47,488 nucleotides of DNA. Source: Candidatus Gallimonas gallistercoris (GTDB lineage Bacteria > Bacillota > Clostridia > Christensenellales > Borkfalkiaceae). Location of the stretch: positions 1 to 47,488 of the forward strand of contig DXAJ01000044.1 of the NCBI GenBank assembly GCA_019117085.1, written 5' to 3'. The position numbers were made by a program, and so were the translations under genes. The notes under the pieces were generated by a model. That model did no database searches and was not told where the DNA came from. It worked only from the letters and a program-made list of their open reading frames with translations. Below are positions 16,299 to 24,922 of the stretch, piece after piece. How positions within the stretch are numbered: the first letter of the stretch is position 1; each line of letters begins with the position of its first letter.

Positions 16299-16814
16299 TC
16301 AGGCGCGCTTTTTGTTCTTTTTGAGCGCCTTGTCGCGCTCGAGGATGCGCTCCATCGTGGCAAGGCTGCCTTCGGTACGGGTGCGCGCCTCGTGCAGGCG
16401 CCAGGCTTCCGTGCCGCCCCCGTTGCGGAAGGCGGAGAGCTCTTCCCGCGCGCCTTCGAGGAGGGTGCACACGCCGTCCATATCGCTGTCGCGCTCCTTC
16501 TGAGCGATGGCGCTCGTTGCGTAGATGAGCTTGTCGCAGTCGCCGAGGAGCTTATTGGCGCGGTTGAGCCGCTCTACAAGGTGCTCGGGCGCGCTCTCGT
16601 CCGCGGCGGCAAGGGCGGCGGAGAAGGCGGCGATCTTTTCCTTGACTTCCGCATGAGAAGGCAGGCGGGAAGCCCTTCTCAGGAGCAGCAGGATGAGGAT
16701 GCCGACGACGATGATGACGGCGTAGATGAGATAGTTGAGGAGCAGTTCGCCCGAAGTTCCGGCGGTTTCGGCGACGGGTTCGGCAGCATCGGTCAACAGC
16801 AGAAAGACGTTCAT
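16299..16814 (-). CDS. Single-pass membrane protein, unknown function
   Basis: 171 residues. One strong membrane helix at about 26-46 (LLNYLIYAVIIVVGILILLLL) is followed by a cytoplasmic, charged, probably coiled-coil region (VKEKIAAFSAALAAADES, RLNRANKLLGDCDKLIYA, basic end KKNKKRA). I recognise no family. It overlaps the MscS stop by ATGA (16811-16814), so the two are translationally coupled and it may accompany the channel. Confidence 0.7.
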   Translation of the reverse strand: MNVFLLLTDAAEPVAETAGTSGELLLNYLIYAVIIVVGILILLLLRRASRLPSHAEVKEKIAAFSAALAAADESAPEHLVERLNRANKLLGDCDKLIYATSAIAQKERDSDMDGVCTLLEGAREELSAFRNGGGTEAWRLHEARTRTEGSLATMERILERDKALKKNKKRA

Positions 16815-17665
16815 TTTTCGTCACCTCCGTAGGAAGCATTGGGGCGCATCGTGACTTCAAGGCGGTCGTAGGGGATCTCGAGCCCGTTCTCGTTGAGCAC
16901 TTTCAGCACGGTGTCGCGGATGGCGGCGTGCGTCGTCCAGTAAAATTCGTTGGGCGTCCACACGCGCACGGAATAGCCGACGGCGCTCGCCTGATAGTCG
17001 GTGATGACGACGGAGGGCGCGGGCGTATCCACGACGTTGGGGATGGCCTTCACCCCCTCGAGCACGACGCGCTTGACCGTCTCGGGGTCTTCGCCGTAGG
17101 CAACGGAGAAGTTGAAGGCGATGCGCCGCATGGGCATGGTGCTGTAATTGACGAGCTCGCTCCCCAAAACGTCGCTGTTGGGGATGATGACGGTGTCGTT
17201 GTCGGGCGTTAAAATTTTGGTGTTGAAGAGGCGGATCTCCTGCACGCTGCCCGTGTAGTCGCCGATCTTGACGCTGTCTCCCTTCTTGAAGGGCTTCGTG
17301 AAGATGATGATGACGCCGTTCGCAAGGCTGCCGAGGCTGTCCTTCAAGGCGAGGGCGACGGCGAGGGCGACGGCGGAAAACGCCGCGATGATGCCTGCCG
17401 TAGAGAAGCCCAGAGAGCTGACGAGCACGATGACGAGCGCGATATACAGCACCACCGTGAGGATGGAGAGCACGAAGGTGGAGGCGGCGCGGTCGAGCCG
17501 CCTGCTTTTGAGCGAGGCGGAGCGGGCGATGATCTGCACGATGCGGATGACGACGAGCCCCAAAACGAGAAAGGCGAGCGTGCGGACGATGGTGAGCCCC
17601 GTGTTGTTCACGAACTGCTCCCAGAAGGCGCCGACGCCGCTTACGATCTTTTCCCAAAAAGTCAT
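16811..17665 (-). CDS. mscS: Small-conductance mechanosensitive channel, MscS family
   Basis: 284 residues from the ATG at 17665, preceded by AAGGAG; the track's 426-residue version starts upstream of the promoter. Three membrane helices (about 22-40, 62-85, 88-115) end in a glycine/alanine-rich pore helix (IIAAFSAVALAVALALKDSLGSLANGVIII), then the cytoplasmic beta domain (FKKGDSVKIGDYTGSVQEI, TVIIPNSDV). It opens under membrane tension to release osmolytes. First gene of a two-gene operon. A palindrome lies at its transcription start. Confidence 0.93.
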   Translation of the reverse strand: MTFWEKIVSGVGAFWEQFVNNTGLTIVRTLAFLVLGLVVIRIVQIIARSASLKSRRLDRAASTFVLSILTVVLYIALVIVLVSSLGFSTAGIIAAFSAVALAVALALKDSLGSLANGVIIIFTKPFKKGDSVKIGDYTGSVQEIRLFNTKILTPDNDTVIIPNSDVLGSELVNYSTMPMRRIAFNFSVAYGEDPETVKRVVLEGVKAIPNVVDTPAPSVVITDYQASAVGYSVRVWTPNEFYWTTHAAIRDTVLKVLNENGLEIPYDRLEVTMRPNASYGGDEK

Positions 17666-17689
17666 AGTAACACTCCTTGCGATTGATCT

Positions 17690-17706
17690 GGGCGTATGGT
17701 ACGCCC
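17690..17706. promoter_or_regulatory. Palindrome at the mscS start point
   Basis: GGGCGTA-TGG-TACGCCC, perfect 7-bp arms, lies at the predicted start point (about 17707). It is either an operator or a 5' mRNA hairpin. Upstream, CCGA(G/A)TGGTATTGT occurs twice (about 17705 and 17726), overlapping the -10 and -35. Confidence 0.5.
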
Positions 17707-17713
17707 GAGTGGT

Positions 17714-17742
17714 ATTGTAGCACGTCCGAATGGTATTGTCAA
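17714..17742 (-). promoter_or_regulatory. Promoter of the mscS operon
   Basis: Minus strand TTGACA (17742-17737), 17 bp, TACAAT (17719-17714) with extended TGC. Confidence 0.85.
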
Positions 17743-17824
17743 CATCTTGCCAAAAAATATTCGCGGAGAGCGGCGGGAGACAGGGCGCGAATGTCCTGCT
17801 GGTTTTGCATTCGGATAAGCAAAC

Positions 17825-17859
17825 AAAAAGAGAGGCGGCCCTTCGGGGCCGTCCCTCTC
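17825..17859 (-). terminator. Terminator of the PFOR gene
   Basis: Minus-strand stem GAGAGG-ga-CGGCCC / GGGCCG-CCTCTC followed by TTTTTG, 32 bp after the stop. Confidence 0.85.
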
Positions 17860-17891
17860 GTAAGTTTTGCGGTTTCAGACCGCGCGGGTGC

Positions 17892-20800
17892 TTATTCCTT
17901 TGCCGCGAGGTGCTTGTAGCCTGCAAGGCGCTCCTTGGAAGCCTCTTCAGTCTCCTTGAAGAGCTCCTCTGCAACGGCGGGCTGCGTCTTCTTGAGGGAA
18001 GCGTAGCGCGTCTCGCCGAGGATGAACGCCTGATAATCGCCCGTGGGATCCTTGGAATCGAGGACGAAGGGGTTCTTGCCTTCCTTGGCAAGTTCGGGGT
18101 TGTAGCGGAAGAGCTGCCAGTAACCGCAGTCGACTGCCGCCTTCTCCTCTGCCTGCGACTTCGTCATGTTGATGCCGTGGTTGATGCAGGGCGCGTAGCA
18201 GATGATGAGCGAAGGGCCGTGGTAAGCTTCCGCTTCCTTGAGGGCCTTGACAAGCTGTGCCTTATCCGAGCCCATCGCGCACTGAGCGACATACACATAG
18301 CCGTAGGTCGCAGCGATCATGCCGAGGTCCTTCTTCTTCACGCGCTTGCAGCTCGAAGCGAACTTCGCGACCGCGCCGATGGGGGTGGACTTACTTGCCT
18401 GACCGCCCGTGTTGGAGTAGACTTCGGTATCGAGGACGAGCACGTTGACGTCTTCGCCGGAGGCAAGGACGTGGTCGAGACCGCCGTAACCGATATCGTA
18501 AGCCCAGCCGTCGCCGCCGATGATCCAGAAGGACTTCTTGACGAGGCAGTCCTTATCCGCGAGCACTTCCTTGACGAGCGCATCCGCTTCACAGCCGCAG
18601 TCCTTGCAGCCTTCGCATGCCTTGACGAGCGCCGCTGCCGCCTTCTTGCTGCCCTCGGCGTCGTTCATGTTCTCGATCCACGCCTCGCAGGCAGCCTTGC
18701 CCTCTTCATAGCCCGCCCAAGCTTCTGCAAGCTTTGCGACCTTTTCTTTGAGGGTCTCTCTTCTTGCCTTGTAAGCGAGGTTCATGCCGTAGCCGAACTC
18801 TGCGTTGTCTTCGAAGAGGGAGTTTGCCCATGCGGGGCCGTGGCCCTGCTTGTTGACGGTGTAAGGGCAGGTAGGGGAGGAGCCGCCGTAGATGGACGAG
18901 CAGCCCGTCGCGTTCGCGATGATCATCCTGTCGCCGAAGAGCTGGGTGACGACCTTGACATAAGGCGTCTCGCCGCAGCCTGCGCACGCGCCGGAGAACT
19001 CGAAGAGCGAAGGGGTGAACTGGCTCTTCTTGACGTCTGCCATCTTGACTTCGGAGAGGTCGACTTCGGGCAGATCGACGGCATATTCCCAATTTGCGGC
19101 TTCCTTGACTTCGAGCTCTGCAAACGGGGTCATGACGAGCGCCTTGTTGCCCTTCATGCCGGGGCAGACCTCTGCGCACACGCCGCAGCCCATGCAGTCG
19201 AGCGGGGAGACCTGCATACGGAACTCATAGCCCTTGATGCCGGTCGCGGGCTTGGTGTCGAAGTCTGCGGGCTTCTCTGCGCCTTCCGCAACGAGGGCGG
19301 GACGGATGCAGGCGTGCGGGCAGACGAAGGAGCACTGGTTGCACTGCACGCAGTTTTCCTTGACCCACTTGGGCACCATGACGGCGACGCCGCGCTTTTC
19401 GAACTTGGTCGTGCCGGTGGGGACGGAACCGTCCGCATTGAAGGCGGAGGAAGGCAGCTTATCGCCTTCGAGCGCGAGGATGGGCGCGATGACGTTCTTG
19501 AAGTAGTCGTTGTCCGCGAGCTTGATCATCTCCGCGCCTTCCGTCGTCGTTGCCCAAGATGCGGGGATGTCGATCTTGACGAGGTGTTCTTTCGCGGAGT
19601 CGATCGCGTTGTAGTTCATCTGCACGACGGCGTCGCCCTTTCTTGCGAAGGACTTATACGCCATCTTCTTCATGAGGTCGACCGCTTCGGTGTAGGGCAT
19701 GATCTGCTCGTTGATGAGGAAGAACGCCGACTGCAAAATGGTGTTCGTCCTGCCGCGGAGGCCGAGCTTCGCCGCAATGGAGATCGCGTCGATGACATAC
19801 AGCTTCGCGTGCTTCTTTGCGAGGGTGTTCTTGACCTTGGCAGGCAGGTTGACTTCGAGCTCTTCAACGGTCGTCCAAGGAGCGTTGAGGAGGAAGGAAC
19901 CGCCGTCTTTGAGGTCGCTGACCATGTCGTAGCGGATGATGTAGGAGGGGTTGTGGCAGGCGATGAAGTCCGCCGCGTCGATGAGGTATTCGCTCTGGAT
20001 GGGCGTCTTGCCGAAACGGAGGTGGGAGACGGTGATGCCGCCCGACTTCTTGGAATCATAGAAGAAGTATGCCTGCGCGTACATATCGGTGTGGTCGCCG
20101 ATGATCTTGATGGAGTTCTTGTTCGCGCCGACCGTGCCGTCCGAGCCGAGACCGTAGAACTTGCACGAGGTGGAGCCTGCGGGCGCCTCGTCGAACTTTT
20201 CGGAGAAGTCGAGCGAGGTGTTCGTCACATCCTCGTAGATACCGACGGTGAAGTGGTTCTTAGGCGTTTCCTTTTCGAGGTTCTTGTAGACGGAGAGCAC
20301 CATCGAGGGGTTGAACTCCTTGGAGCCGAGGCCGTATCTGCCGCCGACGACGGTGATGTCCTTCATGCCGTGCTCGAGGAGCGCGGTGCAGACGTCAAGA
20401 TAGAGGGGCTCGCCGAGGGAGCCGGGCTCCTTGGTGCGGTCGAGGACAGCCATCTTCTTGCAGCTTGCGGGGATGGCCTTCACGAAGGCTTCGGAGACGA
20501 AGGGGCGATACAGGCGGACCTTGATGAGGCCGTACTTCTTGCCCGTCGCGTTGAGCTTGTTGATGGACTCTTCCACCGTCTCAGCGCCCGAACCCATGAT
20601 GACGATGACCTCTTCCGCATCGGGCGCGCCGACGTAGTCGAAGAGGTGGTAGCTCCTGCCCGTGAGCGCGGAGACTTCGTCCATCATCTCCTGCACGATG
20701 GCGGGAGCGGCGAGATAGTAGCTGTTCGCGGTCTCGCGGTTCTGGAAGTAGGTGTCGCCGTTCTGCGCGGTACCCTTCTGGATGGGGTGCTCGGGGTTGA

Positions 20801-21428
20801 GCGCCCTTGCGCGGAAGTCGGCAATGTCCTTTTCAAGGCCCTTCTTGTCGACGATCGCCTTCATTTCCTCATAGGAGATGACGTCGATCTTACTTACCTC
20901 GTGCGAGGTGCGGAAGCCGTCGAAGAAGGAGATGAAGGGAACGCGCGCACGGAGGGTGGAAAGGTGCGCGACGAGGGCGAGGTCCATGACTTCCTGCACC
21001 GAGCAGGAGGAGATCATGGCAAAGCCCGTCTGGCGGCACGCCATGACGTCGGCATGGTCGCCGAAGATGTTCAGAGAGTGTGCGGCGAGCGCGCGCGCCG
21101 AAACGTGCATGACCATAGGCAGAAGTTCGCCCGAGATCTTGTACATATTGGGGATCATGAGAAGGAGCCCCTGAGAAGCGGTGTAAGTGGTCGTCAGCGC
21201 GCCTGCGGAGAGCGAGCCGTGCACGGCGCCCGCGGCGCCGCCTTCCGACTGCATCTCTGCAATGCGGAGCTTCTGCCCCCACATGTTCACTCTGCCTTGG
21301 GTCGCCCACTCATCCGCAGACTCCGCCATGGGCGAAGAGGGCGTGATGGGGTAGATGGCCGCCACTTCCGAGAAGGCGTAAGCGACGTGTGAGGCGGCGG
21401 TATTGCCGTCGATTGTCATTTTAGTCAT
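17892..21428 (-). CDS. nifJ: Pyruvate:ferredoxin (flavodoxin) oxidoreductase
   Basis: 1178 residues from the ATG at 21428 with GGAGG 7 nt upstream; the track adds 113 spurious residues. This single-chain enzyme converts pyruvate and CoA to acetyl-CoA, CO2 and reduced ferredoxin. The N-terminal substrate motif is YPITPSSPMAESADEW. Two ferredoxin-type 4Fe-4S motifs lie near 693 (CVQCNQCSFVCPHA) and 746 (CMGCGVCAEVCPG). The proximal-cluster and TPP region follows (CAGCGETPY about 814; GDGWAYDIGYGGLDH about 974; YSNTGGQASKSTP). Length matches the bacterial family. It is monocistronic with its own promoter and terminator and marks an anaerobic fermentative metabolism. Confidence 0.97.
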   Translation of the reverse strand: MTKMTIDGNTAASHVAYAFSEVAAIYPITPSSPMAESADEWATQGRVNMWGQKLRIAEMQSEGGAAGAVHGSLSAGALTTTYTASQGLLLMIPNMYKISGELLPMVMHVSARALAAHSLNIFGDHADVMACRQTGFAMISSCSVQEVMDLALVAHLSTLRARVPFISFFDGFRTSHEVSKIDVISYEEMKAIVDKKGLEKDIADFRARALNPEHPIQKGTAQNGDTYFQNRETANSYYLAAPAIVQEMMDEVSALTGRSYHLFDYVGAPDAEEVIVIMGSGAETVEESINKLNATGKKYGLIKVRLYRPFVSEAFVKAIPASCKKMAVLDRTKEPGSLGEPLYLDVCTALLEHGMKDITVVGGRYGLGSKEFNPSMVLSVYKNLEKETPKNHFTVGIYEDVTNTSLDFSEKFDEAPAGSTSCKFYGLGSDGTVGANKNSIKIIGDHTDMYAQAYFFYDSKKSGGITVSHLRFGKTPIQSEYLIDAADFIACHNPSYIIRYDMVSDLKDGGSFLLNAPWTTVEELEVNLPAKVKNTLAKKHAKLYVIDAISIAAKLGLRGRTNTILQSAFFLINEQIMPYTEAVDLMKKMAYKSFARKGDAVVQMNYNAIDSAKEHLVKIDIPASWATTTEGAEMIKLADNDYFKNVIAPILALEGDKLPSSAFNADGSVPTGTTKFEKRGVAVMVPKWVKENCVQCNQCSFVCPHACIRPALVAEGAEKPADFDTKPATGIKGYEFRMQVSPLDCMGCGVCAEVCPGMKGNKALVMTPFAELEVKEAANWEYAVDLPEVDLSEVKMADVKKSQFTPSLFEFSGACAGCGETPYVKVVTQLFGDRMIIANATGCSSIYGGSSPTCPYTVNKQGHGPAWANSLFEDNAEFGYGMNLAYKARRETLKEKVAKLAEAWAGYEEGKAACEAWIENMNDAEGSKKAAAALVKACEGCKDCGCEADALVKEVLADKDCLVKKSFWIIGGDGWAYDIGYGGLDHVLASGEDVNVLVLDTEVYSNTGGQASKSTPIGAVAKFASSCKRVKKKDLGMIAATYGYVYVAQCAMGSDKAQLVKALKEAEAYHGPSLIICYAPCINHGINMTKSQAEEKAAVDCGYWQLFRYNPELAKEGKNPFVLDSKDPTGDYQAFILGETRYASLKKTQPAVAEELFKETEEASKERLAGYKHLAAKE

Positions 21429-21506
21429 CCTAAAACCTCCATAAATATTAAAGAATTCAGCGATTTGGGCACGCGAAAAGCAAAGCACCTTTTCGCCGCC
21501 GTCTTT

Positions 21507-21535
21507 ATTATACCTTCTTTCCCGCCCGAAGTCAA
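21507..21535 (-). promoter_or_regulatory. Promoter of the PFOR gene
   Basis: Minus strand TTGACT (21535-21530), 17 bp, TATAAT (21512-21507), giving a leader of about 72 nt. Confidence 0.85.
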
Positions 21536-21626
21536 GGCACATTTTCAAAAAAAGGGCAGTAAACCACAGATTTCTTTGTTCTTTTCCCTCATCGGGCGGG
21601 ATTTTTCGTTTCGCGCGCGCTTTCGG

Positions 21627-21655
21627 TTGTGTAATCTCGCCGCCTATGGTATAAT
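21627..21655 (+). promoter_or_regulatory. Promoter of the ABC-F gene
   Basis: TTGTGT (21627-21632), 17 bp, TATAAT (21650-21655), start about 21662; short leader with GAGG before the ATG at 21685. Confidence 0.7.
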
Positions 21656-21684
21656 GTGGGAAAACACGGGCAAGAGGTAAGAGT

Positions 21685-23268
21685 ATGTTACAGGTCACGG
21701 GCGTCAGCCTGCAATACGGCAGCAAGAAGCTGTTCGAGGACGTCAACCTCAAATTCACGAGCGGCAATTGCTACGGCATCATCGGCGCCAACGGCGCGGG
21801 CAAGTCCACCTTTTTGAAGGTGCTCTCGGGCGAGATCGAGCCCAACAAGGGCGAAGTGACTTTGGGCAAGAACGAGCGCATGTCCGTCCTTGCGCAGGAT
21901 CAGAACAAGTACGATTTCGAGACGGTGCTGCGCACGGTCATGCTGGGGCACAAGCGCCTCGTCGAAGTGATGGACGAAAAGGACGCGCTCTACGCGCACG
22001 CCGAGTTCACCGAAGAGGACGGCGTCAGGGCGGCGGAGCTCGAGAGCGAGTTTGCCGAGCTCGGCGGCTGGGAGGCGGAGAGCGAGGCGGAAACGCTTTT
22101 GAACGAGCTCGACATCCCCTCCGAATATCACTACTTGCAGATGGGCGAGCTGGACGCCAAGCAGAAGGTGAGGGTGCTGCTTGCGCAGGCGCTCTTCGGC
22201 AATCCCGACGTTTTGCTTTTGGACGAGCCCACCAACAATCTCGACTTAAAGACGGTGCGCTGGCTGGAAAACTATCTTCTCGATTTCGAGAACACCATCA
22301 TCATCGTCTCGCACAACCGTCACTTCCTCAATAAGGTCTGCACGCACATCTGCGACGTCGACTACGGCAAGATCAACCTCTTTTTGGGCAACTACGATTT
22401 CTGGTATCAGACTTCCCAGCTCATGGCGCGCCAGCAGAAGGACGCCAACAAGAAGGCGGAGCAGCGCGCCGCCGAACTCAAAGAGTTCATCGCCCGCTTT
22501 GCGGCGAACGCGAGCAAGTCCCGCCAGGCGACTTCCAGAAAGAAGGAGCTCGAAAAGCTCACCATCTCCGACTTCAAGCCCTCCCTCCGCAAGTATCCCT
22601 TCATCGATTTCAAGTACGAGCGCGAGATCGGCAACGACATCCTCACCGTCGAAGGGCTCACCAAGAAGGGGTATTTCGAGAACGTTTCCTTCAACGTGCA
22701 GAAGGGGGATAAGATCGGCATTTTGTGTGATAAGTCCACCTCCGTCACCATGCTCTACGACATTCTGACGGGCAAGGAAGAGCCCGACGAGGGCACCGTC
22801 AAATGGGGCAAGACCATCTCTTACTCCTACTTCCCGCAGAACAATTCCGAATACTTCGACGGCTGCTCTCTAACGCTCGTGCAGTGGCTCTCGCAGTTCT
22901 CCAAAGATCATTACGAGGAGTACCTGCGCGGCTGGCTAGGGCGCATGCTCTTCTCGGGCGAGGAAGCCTTGAAAGAAGCAAAGGTGCTCTCGGGCGGCGA
23001 GAAGGTGCGCTGCATGCTCGCCAAAATGATGCTCGAAGGGGGCAACTTCCTCATCTTCGACGAGCCGACCAACCACCTCGACCTCGAATCCATCACCTCG
23101 CTCAACAACGGGCTCACCGCCTTCAAGGGCTGCATGCTTTTAACGTCGCACGACCAGGAGCTCATGAATACCGTCGCGAACCGTATCATCGTTTTGGACG
23201 GCACCAAGGTATACGATAAGAGCATCACCTTCGACGAATACCTCGACGCCGCGGAAGAAAGAGCATAA
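21685..23268 (+). CDS. ABC-F family ATPase (YbiT-like), one degenerate ATP site
   Basis: 527 residues with two ATP-binding domains joined by a basic helical linker and no membrane segments, as in ribosome-associated ABC-F proteins. Domain 1 has a good Walker A (GANGAGKST) and Walker B (LLLDEPTNNLD) but its signature is LDAKQKVRV instead of LSGGQ/E. Domain 2 has a good signature (LSGGEKVR) and Walker B (LIFDEPTNHLD) but its Walker A is LCDKSTSVT, lacking the glycines. One composite site (Walker A1 with signature 2) is intact and the other (Walker A2 with signature 1) is lost on both sides. A translation-factor role is likely; the ribosomal state it serves is unknown. Confidence 0.9.
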   Translation: MLQVTGVSLQYGSKKLFEDVNLKFTSGNCYGIIGANGAGKSTFLKVLSGEIEPNKGEVTLGKNERMSVLAQDQNKYDFETVLRTVMLGHKRLVEVMDEKDALYAHAEFTEEDGVRAAELESEFAELGGWEAESEAETLLNELDIPSEYHYLQMGELDAKQKVRVLLAQALFGNPDVLLLDEPTNNLDLKTVRWLENYLLDFENTIIIVSHNRHFLNKVCTHICDVDYGKINLFLGNYDFWYQTSQLMARQQKDANKKAEQRAAELKEFIARFAANASKSRQATSRKKELEKLTISDFKPSLRKYPFIDFKYEREIGNDILTVEGLTKKGYFENVSFNVQKGDKIGILCDKSTSVTMLYDILTGKEEPDEGTVKWGKTISYSYFPQNNSEYFDGCSLTLVQWLSQFSKDHYEEYLRGWLGRMLFSGEEALKEAKVLSGGEKVRCMLAKMMLEGGNFLIFDEPTNHLDLESITSLNNGLTAFKGCMLLTSHDQELMNTVANRIIVLDGTKVYDKSITFDEYLDAAEERA

Positions 23269-23285
23269 AATTCGCCTTGTTTTAC

Positions 23286-23318
23286 GCCGCGCGGCTGCAT
23301 TTTTGTAGCCGCGCGGCG
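23286..23318 (+). terminator. Terminator-like hairpin after the ABC-F gene
   Basis: Stem CGCCGCGCGGCTGCA / TGTAGCCGCGCGGCG with a short T-rich loop, followed only by ATTTATTC, so the U-run is weak. Confidence 0.65.
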
Positions 23319-23454
23319 ATTTATTCACGAAAAATACACCCCCGTGAAAGAGCCGATTTGCCTCAAAAATCGGACTTGCCGCCATTTTTTCCGATTTATT
23401 TACAGAATTCGACGATTTTTGTAAATAAATCAATGACTTTTTTACAAAAATAGC

Positions 23455-23483
23455 TTTACAGCGGCAAAAAGTTGAATTATAAT
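23455..23483 (+). promoter_or_regulatory. Promoter of the Spo0A homologue
   Basis: TTTACA (23455-23460), 17 bp, TATAAT (23478-23483), start about 23490. A TTCGACG at 23408-23414 differs by one base from the reverse of a 0A box (TGNCGAA), a weak hint of autoregulation. The DNA from 23320 to 23450 is AT-rich with no gene. Confidence 0.7.
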
Positions 23484-23514
23484 ACAGGTATCAACTATTT
23501 CAGGGGGCGCAGAG

Positions 23515-24276
23515 ATGAAGACGGTACGGGTCTTGATCCTGGAGAGCAACGAATCATTTGCAAACGAACTCAAAGAACAGATCGCCTCGCGCGCGGGCTG
23601 GGAAGTGTGCGGCGCGACGGCAAGCGGCGAAGAGGGCATCGCCCTTTTGAAGAGCGAAGAACCCGATATCGTCATTTTGAGCCTGTTTTTGAAGAATCTC
23701 GACGGGTTCACGGTGATGGAAGAGGCAAAGCGGAGCGAAAAGAAGTGCGCGTTCATCGTCATGGGCAATTTTTCGGACGATAAGATCATCAACCGCGCCA
23801 TCGCATTGGGCGCGCGGTATTACCTCATGAAGCCCGTCGAAGCTTCCGTCGTCGCAGACAGGGCGGCGGAGGTCGCGGGCGAAGGGGTGCCCGCCCGCCG
23901 CGAAAGCTTGGAGCGCCGCCGCGCGAATTCTTTGGACGAGCGCATCAGCAACATCTTCATCTCCATCGGTATCCCGCCGCACATCAAGGGGTACGGATAC
24001 CTGCGCGAGGGCATCAAGATGGCGGTCGAAGATCCACACGTCATCAACAACGTCACGAAGGGGCTGTATCCCGTCATCGGCGAAAAATTCCAAACGACGG
24101 CGAGCAAGGTGGAGCGCGCCATCCGTCATGCCATCGAGGTCGCGTGGAACCGCGGCCGCATCGAAGCCGTCAACGCCATCTTCGGCGCGCGCGTCTACAT
24201 CGGCACCGAAAAGCCGACCAACAGCGAATTCATCGCCCTCGTCGCCGATAAACTCATCTTAGAGAACATGGGTTGA
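23515..24276 (+). CDS. spo0A: Spo0A homologue with a receiver lacking the phospho-acceptor Asp
   Basis: 253 residues. The C-terminal DNA-binding domain is unmistakable (IPPHIKGYGYLREGIKMA, VTKGLYPVIGEKFQTTASKV, ERAIRHAIEVAWNRG, KPTNSEFIALVADKL). The receiver keeps its fold and the conserved Lys (YYLMKP), but the phosphorylated Asp is Ser56 (IVILSLFLKNLDG, where Bacillus has LVLDIIMPHLDG). The acidic pair is Glu-Ser (LILESNES) and the switch Thr is Gly (IVMGNF). Phosphorelay activation as in Bacillus is therefore unlikely; it may act constitutively, through dimerisation or a ligand. AGGGGGC precedes the ATG. No sporulation gene (such as spoIVB) is adjacent. Confidence 0.92.
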   Translation: MKTVRVLILESNESFANELKEQIASRAGWEVCGATASGEEGIALLKSEEPDIVILSLFLKNLDGFTVMEEAKRSEKKCAFIVMGNFSDDKIINRAIALGARYYLMKPVEASVVADRAAEVAGEGVPARRESLERRRANSLDERISNIFISIGIPPHIKGYGYLREGIKMAVEDPHVINNVTKGLYPVIGEKFQTTASKVERAIRHAIEVAWNRGRIEAVNAIFGARVYIGTEKPTNSEFIALVADKLILENMG

Positions 24277-24302
24277 AAGTTCTGTCCTGTTTTTGCACGC
24301 AA

Positions 24303-24334
24303 AGCCGTCCTTTTGGGGCGGCTGTTTGCTTTTC
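24303..24334 (+). terminator. Terminator of the Spo0A homologue
   Basis: Stem AGCCGTCC / GGGCGGCT around a TTTTG loop, followed by GTTTGCTTTT. Confidence 0.7.
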
Positions 24335-24366
24335 GGGCGTGTGAAAAAAATTTCATATGTAAGAAC

Positions 24367-24395
24367 TTGCCAATCGCGCGCGGAGGGTGTAAAAT
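24367..24395 (+). promoter_or_regulatory. Promoter of the trmL operon
   Basis: TTGCCA (24367-24372), 17 bp, TAAAAT (24390-24395); AAAGGAGG lies before the ATG at 24428. Confidence 0.7.
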
Positions 24396-24427
24396 AAAGG
24401 GGTATATATGGGAAAAGGAGGCGCACT

Positions 24428-24922
24428 ATGTTCCATGTCGTGCTCGTCGAACCCGAGATCCCGCAGAACGCGGGCAATATCGCGCGCACCTGCGCCGCCA
24501 CGGGGTGCGTTCTGCTCCTTATAAAGCCCCTCGGCTTTGAAATTTCCGATAAATACTTAAAGCGCGCGGGGCTCGACTATTGGCACCTCGTCCAAGTTGA
24601 AGTGCACGAAAGTGTGGAAGAAGCGCTCTTCGGCGTGCCCGAAGAAAAACTGCACTTTTTCACGACCAAATCTCCCCGCGTCTATTCCGAGGCGCGCTTT
24701 CGCGAGGGCGACTATCTCGTCTTCGGCAAGGAGACGAAGGGGCTCCCCGACGATCTTCTGCTCGCGCATCCCGCGGCATGCGTGCGTATCCCCATGCGGG
24801 AGGAGGCGCGCTCGCTCAATTTAAGCAATTCTGTCGCCGTCGCCGTCTACGAAGGGCTCAGGCAGAACGGCTTCGGCGCGCTCTCGACAGAAGACGCCGA
24901 GCACCGCCTCGACCTCTCGTGA
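24428..24922 (+). CDS. trmL: tRNA (cytidine/uridine-2'-O-)-methyltransferase TrmL
   Basis: 164 residues, the full length of this small SPOUT enzyme, which methylates the wobble ribose (position 34) of certain tRNA-Leu species with S-adenosylmethionine. Family motifs are PEIPQNAGNIARTCAATG at the N-terminus, LVFGKETKGLP and the knot motif RIPMREEARSLNLSNSVAVAVYE at the C-terminus. Its stop overlaps the GTG start of the next gene (GTGA at 24919-24922), so the two are coupled. Confidence 0.93.
   Translation: MFHVVLVEPEIPQNAGNIARTCAATGCVLLLIKPLGFEISDKYLKRAGLDYWHLVQVEVHESVEEALFGVPEEKLHFFTTKSPRVYSEARFREGDYLVFGKETKGLPDDLLLAHPAACVRIPMREEARSLNLSNSVAVAVYEGLRQNGFGALSTEDAEHRLDLS

Noticed and set aside
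16811-18091. 426-residue version of the MscS protein
   Set aside because: The extension is upstream of the promoter and ribosome site, is Arg/Ser-rich and lacks similarity to the family.
17730-21392. Plus-strand ORF of 1220 codons
   Set aside because: It is antisense to the pyruvate:ferredoxin oxidoreductase gene, whose every motif is present; the open antisense frame follows from GC-rich codon usage.
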